Shown: positions 1-6,430, counted from the first letter of the stretch. The stretch is 6,806 nt of DNA from Desulfonatronovibrio sp. (GCA_003558575.1 PWPY01000098.1:1-6806); one strand, 5' to 3'. A program made the numbers and translations. Notes: generated from the sequence alone by a model not told the origin.

Positions 1-2
1 AG

Positions 3-410
3 GATGATTTTCAAAAGGGGTATAGAAAGTTTTCTCTGAAATCAGCAGGTAAAAACTACATTATAATTAACGCCTGTTTTGCATTGAAGAAAAGTGATCA
101 GGAACTGATAAAGCTTAGAATGCGCCACAATTATCAAAAGAAAAAACAATCTCAGCCTGTTTTAGAGAGTACAGCTGGATGTGTATTTAAAAACCCTGAA
201 GGTCATCCTCCTGCCGGGTTTCTGTTAGAGAAAGCTGGCTTTAAGGGAAAAGCCAGGAAAGGAGTGGGTTTTTCAGACAGGCATGCAAATTTTCTGGTGA
301 ACATAAGTCAGGGGCAAAGCAGGGATGCTCTTGAGTTGATAAGCGAAGCCAGGGAGAAAGTTCAGGAGTTGTTCGGGGTAAATCTGGAACTGGAGGTAAA
401 GGTCATCTGA
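3..410 (+). CDS. murB: UDP-N-acetylenolpyruvoylglucosamine reductase MurB, C-terminal part (5' end outside window)
   Basis: MurB is a cytoplasmic FAD enzyme that uses NADPH to reduce UDP-GlcNAc-enolpyruvate to UDP-MurNAc, the second committed step of peptidoglycan precursor synthesis. The reading frame is open from base 3, so the gene enters from the left; 135 residues and the stop are visible. This is the C-terminal substrate-binding domain. It shows IIINACFALKK, then the signature STAGCVFKNPEGHPPAGFLL, then EKAGFKG, RHANFLVN and the terminal LELEVKVI with the conserved glutamate. A TTG at 84 is an internal codon, not a start. The signature has Cys (codon 180-182) where well-studied MurBs have the proton-donating Ser. 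The spacing of the visible motifs suggests the compact type lacking the extra E. coli-like insert, but half the protein is missing. The stop overlaps the ftsQ start, the usual dcw order. Confidence 0.95.
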   Translation, partial: DDFQKGYRKFSLKSAGKNYIIINACFALKKSDQELIKLRMRHNYQKKKQSQPVLESTAGCVFKNPEGHPPAGFLLEKAGFKGKARKGVGFSDRHANFLVNISQGQSRDALELISEAREKVQELFGVNLELEVKVI

Positions 411-1237
411 TGGCATATAGTGCGACAATCAGAATGGGGCAGAGAGAATCAATGTCCAACAAGTACAGACGTTCAGGACAGGGCGGATTGATCAAGGGCA
501 TGTTTGTGGCTTTGTTCAGATTTATAGGTGTATCAATGCTTCTGGGCTTAAGCCTTGGGTTTATCCTGATAATAAGTATCGCAATTCTGTATGGTTACAA
601 TAAGGCCATGAACAGTGATTTTTTCATTTTAAAAGATATAGAAATTTCAGGCAACAGTCAGCTCACCTACTCGGTGATTACTAAGCTTATGGGGGTTAAC
701 TCAGGTGAAAACGTTCTTCAATTGAGAATGTCGGAACTACATTCAAAGCTAAATTCAAATCCATGGATTGAAAGCGTATCTCTGAAAAGGCAGTTTCCTG
801 ATAAACTTATTGTAAATATTAATGAAAGGCAGGCTTATTTCTGGATACAGGATGAGAACAGACTCAGTTATGCAGATGAACGAGGCAGAGTAATCACCGA
901 TATTGCTCCAGGCAGATATGTATCTCTACCTGTATTATTTATTGAAGGTGAAAGTAGATCTGCAGATCTACAGGCCTTAGTAGGATTGATAGAAAACAGG
1001 AGTTTTCCTTTTTCCCTTCAGGATATTTCATGGATAAGACTTAAAAATTCAGGATCTTTGGAAATGAGAATAGACAGTTATGAATTGAATATAACTTTAG
1101 ACAGCTCTGCATTAAGATCAGGTCCCGGGAGATTGAATCTTGTATGGAGTGATCTGCGCTCCAGGGGAGACACTGATAAGGTTAGAAAAATAATTGTAGC
1201 AGGGCGCAATGCCTGGGTGGAATTTAAGGATACTTAA
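410..1237 (+). CDS. ftsQ: Cell division protein FtsQ (DivIB family)
   Basis: FtsQ is a bitopic inner-membrane protein that links cytoplasmic and periplasmic divisome parts by binding FtsB/FtsL. The 275 residues comprise a short basic cytoplasmic tail, one membrane segment at about 34-62, a POTRA domain at about 71-140 (FILKDIEISGNSQLTYSVI through PWIESVSLKRQFPDKLIVNI and the NERQAYFWI junction), and a FtsQ/DivIB beta domain to about 230. Length and order are normal. The ATG at 410 overlaps the murB stop (TGATG) and has GGAGG at 392-396, but the 13-nt spacing is long. The ATG at 452 (codon 15, giving MSNKYRRSGQGG) has GAGAG at 442-446 with 5-nt spacing and is a real alternative, giving 261 aa. 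The upstream start is kept because the overlap suggests translational coupling. Family assignment is firm from architecture and position; sequence conservation in FtsQ is always low. Confidence 0.93.
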   Translation: MAYSATIRMGQRESMSNKYRRSGQGGLIKGMFVALFRFIGVSMLLGLSLGFILIISIAILYGYNKAMNSDFFILKDIEISGNSQLTYSVITKLMGVNSGENVLQLRMSELHSKLNSNPWIESVSLKRQFPDKLIVNINERQAYFWIQDENRLSYADERGRVITDIAPGRYVSLPVLFIEGESRSADLQALVGLIENRSFPFSLQDISWIRLKNSGSLEMRIDSYELNITLDSSALRSGPGRLNLVWSDLRSRGDTDKVRKIIVAGRNAWVEFKDT

Positions 1238-1343
1238 CATCCAGTTGAATAAGGACTTTTTAAAATCGCTGTTAAAAGACATCATGCTAAATGTGCAGTT
1301 GGATATGTCTTAATGAAACAGAAAATGTAAAAACGAGTAAGTG

Positions 1344-1361
1344 TTACCAGCATATTACCAG
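1344..1361. repeat. Tandem TTACCAG direct repeat in the ftsQ-ftsA spacer
   Basis: Two identical 7-bp copies of TTACCAG lie at 1344-1350 and 1355-1361, separated by CATA, so the period is 11 bp, about one helical turn. They are the only neat repeat in the 182-bp spacer (1238-1419), apart from a loose CAGTTGRAT pair at 1242-1250 and 1296-1304. A dimeric regulator could read such a pair on one face of the helix, but no -35/-10 pair sits at a sensible distance, so a regulatory role is speculative. Confidence 0.3.
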
Positions 1362-1407
1362 GAATCAGGCTTTTCTGAAAGGCAAAGATCTGGTGGACAT
1401 TTAAAAA

Positions 1408-1414
1408 AAGGAAG
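1408..1414 (+). promoter_or_regulatory. Ribosome binding site of ftsA
   Basis: AAGGAAG lies 5 nt before the ATG at 1420 and follows an A-rich run. It supports this start, and the MAKPDLIVGLDLGTTK beginning matches the FtsA family. Confidence 0.7.
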
Positions 1415-1419
1415 AACTT

Positions 1420-2646
1420 ATGGCTAAACCTGATTTAATTGTAGGTCTGGATTTAGGGACAACCAAAATATCGGCGGTAGTGGGAGAAATGTCTCCTGAC
1501 GGGGTCGATATTGTTGGGATTGGCACAAGTCCTTCCACAGGTCTTCGCAAAGGGGTTGTGGTAAACATTGAGCAGACAGTACAATCTATAAAGAGAGCCT
1601 TAGAAGAAGCCGAGCTCATGGCTGGCTGTGAAATCCGTGCTGTGTATGCAGGGATTGCAGGCAGTCACATCAAAGGATTTAACAGTCATGGGGTTATTGC
1701 AGTCAAGGGCGGAGAGGTAGGAAGCCGAGATGTGGAAAGGGTTATTGATGCTGCCAAGGCCGTTGCCATTCCCCTTGACCGGGAAGTTATTCATATTCTT
1801 CCTCAGGAGTATATCGTTGATGACCAGAGGGGAATAGCTGACCCTCTTGGAATGGCCGGGGTAAGGCTTGAAGTAAAAGTCCATATTGTTACTGGAGCAG
1901 TAAGCAGTGCCCAGAATATTTTTCGATCATGTCATCGTTCCGGTCTTGATGTATCAGATATTGTTCTTGAATCACTGGCATCTTCCAAAGCTGTGCTCAC
2001 TGAGGAAGAAAGAGAAATCGGAGTTGCCCTTGTGGATATAGGGGGCGGGACAACAGATGTAGCAATTTTCAGCAATGACTCCATTAAGCATACAGGAGTA
2101 ATAGCTATTGGGGGGGCCAATCTGACCAATGATATTGCATTCGGGCTTAGAACACCCATGGTGGCTGCAGAAAAAATCAAGGTCAAATATGGATGCGCAC
2201 TGGCAGATATCATTGAAGAAGATGAGGTAATTGAAGTGCCAAGTGTTGGTGGAAGACCTCCGCGCAAGCTTTCCAGGCATGTGCTGGCTGAGATTTGTGA
2301 ACCTCGCATGGAAGAACTTTTTGTCCTGGTTGATCAGGAACTTATCCGGTCCGGATTTAAAAACTCCATAGGTGCAGGAGTTGTTCTTACAGGGGGAGCT
2401 TCACTAATTGAAGGATCACAGGATCTGGCAGAGCAGATATTTAATCTTCCCACAAGGATTGGTTATCCCAGAAAAGTGGGAGGACTCAAGGATGTAGTAA
2501 ATAATCCAATGTTTGCCACAGCTGTCGGTGTATTGATTTACGGGGCAGAGAAAGAGAGCACTGAAAAGAGTTTCAGGATAAGGGACAAAAATATGTTCAA
2601 CCGTATTCTGACCAAAATGCGCAACTGGTTTGTAGATATAAAATAG
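1420..2646 (+). CDS. ftsA: Cell division protein FtsA, actin-like membrane anchor for FtsZ
   Basis: FtsA is an ATP-binding actin homologue that tethers FtsZ filaments to the inner membrane and recruits later divisome proteins. All family landmarks are visible in 408 residues: phosphate-1 loop GLDLGTTKIS (9-18), the FtsA-specific 1C region from about 84 to 162 (starting near HIKGFNSHGVIAVKGGEV), phosphate-2 loop LVDIGGGTTDVAIF (204-217), adenosine motif VVLTGGASLIEG (321-332), and the tail NMFNRILTKMRNWFVDIK (391-408). The tail can form the amphipathic membrane-targeting helix. Length is typical. The gene is preceded by a 182-bp spacer, unusual for this otherwise tight cluster, and followed 68 bp later by ftsZ. 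Nothing looks broken. Substrate-level detail is family knowledge; the identification is secure. Confidence 0.98.
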   Translation: MAKPDLIVGLDLGTTKISAVVGEMSPDGVDIVGIGTSPSTGLRKGVVVNIEQTVQSIKRALEEAELMAGCEIRAVYAGIAGSHIKGFNSHGVIAVKGGEVGSRDVERVIDAAKAVAIPLDREVIHILPQEYIVDDQRGIADPLGMAGVRLEVKVHIVTGAVSSAQNIFRSCHRSGLDVSDIVLESLASSKAVLTEEEREIGVALVDIGGGTTDVAIFSNDSIKHTGVIAIGGANLTNDIAFGLRTPMVAAEKIKVKYGCALADIIEEDEVIEVPSVGGRPPRKLSRHVLAEICEPRMEELFVLVDQELIRSGFKNSIGAGVVLTGGASLIEGSQDLAEQIFNLPTRIGYPRKVGGLKDVVNNPMFATAVGVLIYGAEKESTEKSFRIRDKNMFNRILTKMRNWFVDIK

Positions 2647-2652
2647 GATGCT

Positions 2653-2673
2653 ATCCGGCCTGATGGTCGGGAT
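2653..2673 (+). other. Imperfect hairpin in the ftsA-ftsZ spacer
   Basis: ATCCGGCC (2653-2660) can pair with GGTCGGGAT (2665-2673) around a TGAT loop, giving eight pairs with one G-U and one bulged G. It begins 7 bases after the ftsA stop and is followed by the AT-rich TATTTAAAATTT rather than a clean T run. It could be a weak attenuator, an RNA processing or stability site upstream of ftsZ, or chance. There is no direct evidence of function. Confidence 0.35.
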
Positions 2674-2702
2674 TATTTAAAATTTCGTAGAACATACAGG
2701 GG

Positions 2703-2709
2703 AAGGAGG
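2703..2709 (+). promoter_or_regulatory. Strong ribosome binding site of ftsZ
   Basis: AAGGAGG is a full match to the anti-Shine-Dalgarno and lies 5 nt before the ATG at 2715. It is the best ribosome binding site in the window, fitting the high FtsZ synthesis cells need relative to FtsA and FtsQ. Confidence 0.85.
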
Positions 2710-2714
2710 AAGCC

Positions 2715-3941
2715 ATGGAATATCAGGAAATTGAAATGGAAGGTAACGCCAGAATAAAAGTAGTCGGCGTAGGCGGTGGCGGTGGAAATGCAGTAAACAA
2801 CATGATCTGTTCAGCCATGAAAGGGGTCACATTTATTGTAGCCAATACTGATGTGCAGGCTCTGAAAAACTCAAGGGCCGAACATAAGATTCAGCTTGGT
2901 GAAAAGTTGACTAAGGGGCTGGGTGCAGGAGCCGACCCGGATATCGGCAAAGAGGCAGCCCAGGAAAGCATTGATCATTTGCGTGAAGTCCTTCACGGAT
3001 GCGATATGGTTTTTGTTACCGCAGGCATGGGAGGCGGAACAGGGACTGGAGCTGCCCCGGTGATAGCAAGAGTTGCCAAGGAAATGGACGCCCTGACAGT
3101 CGCTGTAGTGACCAAACCCTTTTATTTTGAAGGTAAAAGAAGGCGTGGTCAGGGAGATAAGGGGATTGCAGCACTGAAAGAAGTTGTTGACAGTATAATT
3201 ACCATTCCTAACGATCGTCTGCTTTCCCTCGCTTCCAAAAAGGCCTCGTTTATTGAAATGCTTAAAAAAGCGGATGAGGTCCTTTACTATGGTGTCAAGG
3301 GAATATCGGATCTGATTATGGTTCCGGGACTCATCAACCTGGACTTTGCTGATGTGAAAGCTGTCATGTCTGAAATGGGTCTGGCCATGATGGGAACTGG
3401 CATTGCCAAAGGAGAAGGCCGTGCCAGGGAGGCAGCCATGAAAGCAATTACCAGTCCACTTCTGGAGGATGTATCCATAGATGGAGCCAAAGGTGTGCTT
3501 ATGAATGTAACATGCGGGACTGACCTGGCCATTGATGAGGTCAGCGAAGCTGCAGAAATTATTCATGAAGCAGCCCATGAAGATGCTCAGATATATTTTG
3601 GTACTGTCTTTGACCAGGAAATTGAAGATGAAATCAGAATTACAGTCATAGCTACCGGCATAGAAGATGCTTTTGAGAAAATTGAAGAAAATAACCCCAA
3701 TGTTACCAGAATTGACTCCCAGAGAACCAGAAACAGACTGGTTCAAAGACCCAGGTCAGTATCAGTGGATTCTGACAGCAAAGAAAACCTGAACATACCT
3801 ACCTACCTCAGAACCAGAAAAAATGTTGATTCTCTTGCAGGACAGGAAGAAAAGCCTGCTTCCAAGAAAAAAGGCGAGGAGTTTATTTTTGACGAAGATG
3901 AATTTGAGATTCCTTCTTTCATTAGAAGGCAGGCTGATTAG
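2715..3941 (+). CDS. ftsZ: Cell division protein FtsZ, tubulin-like GTPase
   Basis: FtsZ polymerises with GTP into the cytoplasmic Z-ring that organises septum building. In 408 residues one sees the N-terminal glycine loop [13 protein letters not shown] (18-30), the tubulin signature GGGTGTG (106-112), the ribose/guanine-contacting stretch [11 protein letters not shown] (113-123), and the T7 synergy loop GLINLDFAD (205-213), whose acidic residues complete the GTPase site of the neighbouring subunit. A C-terminal polymerisation domain runs to about 318, followed by a charged variable linker of about 70 residues. The end is the conserved peptide [15 protein letters not shown] (394-408), which binds FtsA and other tethers. 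All catalytic positions look intact and the length is normal. The sequence between residues 113 and 200 resembles Desulfovibrio-type FtsZ as I remember it. Confidence 0.99.
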   Translation: MEYQEIEMEGNARIKVVGVGGGGGNAVNNMICSAMKGVTFIVANTDVQALKNSRAEHKIQLGEKLTKGLGAGADPDIGKEAAQESIDHLREVLHGCDMVFVTAGMGGGTGTGAAPVIARVAKEMDALTVAVVTKPFYFEGKRRRGQGDKGIAALKEVVDSIITIPNDRLLSLASKKASFIEMLKKADEVLYYGVKGISDLIMVPGLINLDFADVKAVMSEMGLAMMGTGIAKGEGRAREAAMKAITSPLLEDVSIDGAKGVLMNVTCGTDLAIDEVSEAAEIIHEAAHEDAQIYFGTVFDQEIEDEIRITVIATGIEDAFEKIEENNPNVTRIDSQRTRNRLVQRPRSVSVDSDSKENLNIPTYLRTRKNVDSLAGQEEKPASKKKGEEFIFDEDEFEIPSFIRRQAD

Positions 3942-3968
3942 TTCGATTCAGATCAAGGCTGGCAATTT

Positions 3969-5675
3969 ATGATCAGGAATTGCCGGGGACAAACTAAGGA
4001 ATGGGGAGGGCGACTTCCTGTAGCCTTAGTGTTTCCCGAGGAAGAATCTCTTGCCCTGTCCACCCTTGGCTGGCAGAGAGTTTATAAAGATCTTGGTCAT
4101 AATAACTTATTTTACGTAGAGCGTTTTTTCTGGGACAGAAAATCTGGAAAAGCTAAATGTCCGGATTCCGACAAGACTCTTGCTGATTTTCCCCTGATCT
4201 GTTTCAGCCTGAATTTTGAGGGTGATTTTTTAACATTGATAAACATCCTCAAGGCTGAGAATATCCCCATCACTGCGAGCGAGAGAAGCGATTGGCCCCT
4301 TATCATGGCTGGGGGACCAATCGCTTTTCTCAATCCTTTTCCTGTTATACCAAGTCTTGATTTTTTGTTTGTGGGCGAATCTGAAGGAAGATTCGTGGCC
4401 ATCTCTGAGGTCATTGGGAATGCATGGCTCAAGGGAAATTCAGTTAGTCAGGTCATAGCATCAATCTCGGGTCTGCCAGGGATTATGATCTATGGACAAC
4501 AACAAAAAGTAAAAAAACAGATTTTTTTAACAGCCGAAGGATATCTGGATTCACCATGCCATTCTACCTTTGTTTCCAGAGCGTCTGTCTTCAGAGACAG
4601 CTTTCTGATGGAAATTAACAGGGGTTGTCCTTACGGTTGCAGATTTTGCGCAGCCGGTTTTATCTACAGACCTCCCAGAAAGTCTAAAACACAAGACCTG
4701 AAAAACTTAGTGCAAAAGGTAAACCCCAGAAAAGTCGGCCTGGTAGGTACTGCTTTAACAGACTGGGAGGATTTGTTTTCGTTTTTGACATGGCTTCACA
4801 AAAGGAAAGTAAAGTTTTCACTGTCATCTCTTCGCGCTGACGGCCTTGATAGAAAGTTTCTGGAATTTTTACGTCGTAGCGGAACCAGGAGCATTACTCT
4901 GGCAGTAGAGGGAGTCAGCTCCAGGCTAAGAAGGGCAATGAACAAACATTTTTCCAGTGAAAAGTTTTTCAGAGCTGTCGAACTTATCAGCGAGATGCAG
5001 TTTAATACCTTGAAATTATATTTTATTTTAGGCCTTCCAGGTGAGTCAGATAAGGACTTTCATGACCTTGCCCATTTTTTGGAGATGCTGGAACAGGCAA
5101 GGAAAAAGGGTATGGGCAGGAAAAAGAAAGGAGTTGATCTTATCAGTATAAGTGCTTCCATGTTTGTGCCTAAACCCTGGACTCCTCTGCAGTGGTCTCC
5201 TATGGATAAGGAAGAAGTATTTCTTGAAAAAGTCAGGCGTATTAAAAAAATGTGCGCTCAATATAAAGGGCTCAGATTTCAGGCGGAAAAGCCTTTTTCT
5301 TCAAGAATTCAAGGGCTTTTATCTAAGGGAGATGAAAAGGTGCACGACCTGCTGGTACTGGCCTCTGAAAATGACAATAATTGGAGAAAAGCGCTAAAAA
5401 TGTGGTCAGGAAATATCGAAGACTATATTGGCAGCGAACTTTCTGTTGAAAAAGATTTTGTCTGGGATACCATTGATTTGGGTGTTGATAGAAGATATCT
5501 TATCCGGGAATTTGATAAGTATAAAAAAGAAATGTTGACCAGTCCTTGTCCTGACGAGCCATGCCCTTCGTGCAGGCGGTGCGGCATGGATAAGTTTCTG
5601 TCAGATTCCTCGTTTCCGGAGAGAAGGCCAGCAGCTTTAACATCCGGAAAGAAAGACTTTCCGGATGGAAACTAA
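3969..5675 (+). CDS. Radical SAM protein with N-terminal B12-binding-like domain (TIGR03960-like), function unknown
   Basis: The 568-residue protein has three parts. Residues about 15-175 form a Rossmann-like B12-binding-type domain (LPVALVFPEEESLALSTLGW, IMAGGPIAFLNPFP, FLFVGESEG), but no DxHxxG cobalamin motif is seen. Residues about 212-440 are the radical SAM barrel with the 4Fe-4S motif CPYGCRFC (C220, C224, C227), YFILGLPGES (351-360) and FVPKPWTPLQW (399-409). A family tail VWDTIDLGVDRRYLIREF ends in a cysteine cluster (C527, C532, C535, C538) that could hold a second Fe-S centre or zinc. It resembles the TIGR03960 family but lacks the DUF2344-type domain often fused to it. The start at 3969 is 27 bp after ftsZ, with a modest AAGG 10 nt upstream. 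The last 22 residues (547-568) are encoded by a repeat unit also found outside any gene. Substrate and reaction are unknown. Confidence 0.88.
   Translation: MIRNCRGQTKEWGGRLPVALVFPEEESLALSTLGWQRVYKDLGHNNLFYVERFFWDRKSGKAKCPDSDKTLADFPLICFSLNFEGDFLTLINILKAENIPITASERSDWPLIMAGGPIAFLNPFPVIPSLDFLFVGESEGRFVAISEVIGNAWLKGNSVSQVIASISGLPGIMIYGQQQKVKKQIFLTAEGYLDSPCHSTFVSRASVFRDSFLMEINRGCPYGCRFCAAGFIYRPPRKSKTQDLKNLVQKVNPRKVGLVGTALTDWEDLFSFLTWLHKRKVKFSLSSLRADGLDRKFLEFLRRSGTRSITLAVEGVSSRLRRAMNKHFSSEKFFRAVELISEMQFNTLKLYFILGLPGESDKDFHDLAHFLEMLEQARKKGMGRKKKGVDLISISASMFVPKPWTPLQWSPMDKEEVFLEKVRRIKKMCAQYKGLRFQAEKPFSSRIQGLLSKGDEKVHDLLVLASENDNNWRKALKMWSGNIEDYIGSELSVEKDFVWDTIDLGVDRRYLIREFDKYKKEMLTSPCPDEPCPSCRRCGMDKFLSDSSFPERRPAALTSGKKDFPDGN
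5607..5674 (+). repeat. Structured repeat unit, copy A, inside the 3' end of the radical SAM gene
   Basis: This 68-bp unit runs from TCCTCGTTTCCGGA to GGATGGAAACTA. By my count it matches the copy at 6431-6498 in 57 of 68 positions without gaps; 10 of the 11 differences are transitions. It contains a perfect hairpin: CATCCGGAAAG (5641-5651), loop AAAGA (5652-5656), CTTTCCGGATG (5657-5667). GTTTCC at 5612-5617 and GGAAAC at 5667-5672 form an outer inverted pair. The unit encodes residues 547-568 of the radical SAM protein plus two bases of its TAA stop. No T run follows, so it is not a standard terminator. Confidence 0.85.
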
Positions 5676-5683
5676 CTAAATCC

Positions 5684-5688
5684 AGGGG
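5684..5688 (+). promoter_or_regulatory. Ribosome binding site of the MoaD/ThiS-like gene
   Basis: AGGGG lies 6 nt before the ATG at 5695 and supports that start. Confidence 0.6.
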
Positions 5689-5694
5689 TAGATT

Positions 5695-5982
5695 ATGCCT
5701 AAGATATGCTTTAAGGCCTTTTCATTTTTGCAGTCAAAGCTGAGTTCCAGAGGTGTACAGACGTTTAACGACTGCATGGAAGTGGATGAGGGAGAAACCG
5801 TAAGGGGACTGATGAAAAAAATAGGCCTTGCTGAAGATGATGTTGAGGCAGTTTTTATTAATGGTCGAGTATCAAGTCTAACCGCAGAATTTAAAAACGG
5901 GGACAGGGTAGCCCTTGTTCCGCCTGGAACACCCGGACCTTACAGGGTACTTTTGGGAATTAGAGATGGAAAAAAGGATTGA
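5695..5982 (+). CDS. Small MoaD/ThiS-type beta-grasp protein lacking the C-terminal diglycine
   Basis: The 95-residue protein has the outline of the ubiquitin-like sulfur-carrier fold: an N-terminal strand KICFKAFSFLQS, a mid-protein helix ETVRGLMKKIGL (34-45), the strand and turn DVEAVFINGRVSS (49-61), and the GDRVALVPP stretch (69-77) that in MoaD/ThiS leads into the terminal GG. Here the chain continues as GTPGPYRVLLGIRDGKKD and no diglycine end exists, so the usual adenylation and thiocarboxylation at the C-terminus cannot occur as in MoaD. It may be a ubiquitin-like binding domain, similar to the Mut7-C-associated type, rather than a sulfur donor. It starts 19 bp after the radical SAM stop, so co-transcription is likely. 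Fold assignment is moderately sure; function is not known. Confidence 0.72.
   Translation: MPKICFKAFSFLQSKLSSRGVQTFNDCMEVDEGETVRGLMKKIGLAEDDVEAVFINGRVSSLTAEFKNGDRVALVPPGTPGPYRVLLGIRDGKKD
5974..5978 (+). promoter_or_regulatory. Ribosome binding site fixing the start of the 84-aa gene at 5985
   Basis: AAGGA lies 6 nt before the ATG at 5985. This favours 5985 over the in-frame TTG at 5979, which would abut the site. The site lies within the last codons of the MoaD-like gene. Confidence 0.65.
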
Positions 5983-5984
5983 TT

Positions 5985-6239
5985 ATGCCGTATATTACTA
6001 CAGACAGAAGGGAGGCTTTTGATGAGGCCATTGATAAGCTGGCAGTTCAGGTTCAGAATGAAGGAGAATTGAATTATTGCATTTACAAACTATCAAGGCG
6101 GATTATTGACCGCATTGGAGAAAGTTATTCCAATCTCAGCATGTGTTCCAGTGCCATGGAGCATGCCAAATTAGAATGGTACAGGAAACAGCTATCACCA
6201 TATGAAGATCAGAAAATTAAGGAGAATGGAGATATTTGA
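5985..6239 (+). CDS. Conserved hypothetical protein, 84 aa
   Basis: A soluble, mostly helical 84-residue protein beginning MPYITTDRREAFDEAIDKLA and ending HAKLEWYRKQLSPYEDQKIK followed by ENGDI. I recognise this pattern (MPYI start, a GELNY turn at 27-31, an AKLE-YR helix and a PYED-KI-ENGD end) as a small family widespread in bacteria and phages, possibly catalogued as DUF6899, but I am unsure of the number and no function is known to me. There is no signal peptide, membrane segment or cysteine motif. The ATG at 5985 is preferred over TTG 5979 because of its ribosome binding site. It begins 2 bp after the MoaD-like stop, so it is almost certainly translated from the same message, and it is the last + strand gene before the mobile-looking element. 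Confidence 0.8.
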   Translation: MPYITTDRREAFDEAIDKLAVQVQNEGELNYCIYKLSRRIIDRIGESYSNLSMCSSAMEHAKLEWYRKQLSPYEDQKIKENGDI

Positions 6240-6275
6240 GATTGAGGTATCTGCCGGTCTGCTGATTTTATTGAC

Positions 6276-6281
6276 TACATA
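6276..6281. repeat. Left target-site duplication, TACATA
   Basis: TACATA directly abuts the left inverted terminus (GTTTTCATCC) and recurs directly after the right terminus at 6497-6502. Including the shared C (6275 and 6496), the direct repeat is 7 bp, CTACATA. Exact adjacency on both sides is what transposition would leave. Confidence 0.6.
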
Positions 6282-6314
6282 GTTTTCATCCGGAAACGGT
6301 TCTTTTTCCTTATG
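6282..6314 (-). repeat. Structured repeat, copy C (inverted, partial, decayed)
   Basis: Read on the - strand, this ends in TTTCCGGATGAAAAC followed by TA, closely matching the 3' end of copies A and B. CATCCGGAAA (6287-6296) pairs with TTTCCTTATG (6305-6314) in 8 of 10 positions, with the two mismatches adjacent (6290-6291 against 6310-6311) and an 8-nt loop. The left half of the 68-bp unit (TCCTCGTTTCC) is not recognisable beyond the hairpin, so only the hairpin half is present. It faces copy B in opposite orientation. Confidence 0.7.
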
Positions 6315-6340
6315 GCGGCGCCCGACTGTGCGTGTTCTCA

Positions 6341-6360
6341 TGCAGACAGGCCAGTCTGCA
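6341..6360. other. Hairpin inside the MITE-like element
   Basis: TGCAGAC (6341-6347) and GTCTGCA (6354-6360) form a perfect 7-bp stem around AGGCCA. A competing 7-bp pairing exists between ACTGTGC (6325-6331) and GCACAGT (6358-6364), sharing three bases with the first stem. A further small stem, CGTAT (6375-6379) with ATACG (6385-6389), follows. None is trailed by a T run. Confidence 0.5.
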
Positions 6361-6430
6361 CAGTTGTTCGTCAACGTATTAATTATACGCCTACTCATGA
6401 TTGCTTGATTTTCTTGCCAAAAGAAAAAAC

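Noticed and set aside
84..410. Separate 108-aa gene starting at TTG 84
   Set aside because: The frame is open back to base 3 and the upstream residues continue the MurB family sequence.
1245..1277. Sigma-70 promoter from TTGAAT in the ftsQ-ftsA spacer
   Set aside because: No acceptable -10 hexamer lies 16-18 bp downstream; TTGGAT at 1299 fails in the same way.
1401..2309. Several - strand frames opposite ftsA
   Set aside because: They are shadows of the conserved FtsA coding frame, with low-complexity products.
2871..3746. Long - strand open frame (291 aa) opposite ftsZ
   Set aside because: It is the antisense shadow of a clear ftsZ; the product resembles no family and there is no ribosome binding site.
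5152..5397. 81-aa + strand frame inside the radical SAM gene
   Set aside because: It is an alternative frame within a conserved radical SAM coding region.
5641..5667. Rho-independent terminator for the radical SAM gene
   Set aside because: The stem is strong but is followed by GAAACTAACTAA, not a T run, and the next gene starts 19 bp after the stop on the same strand.
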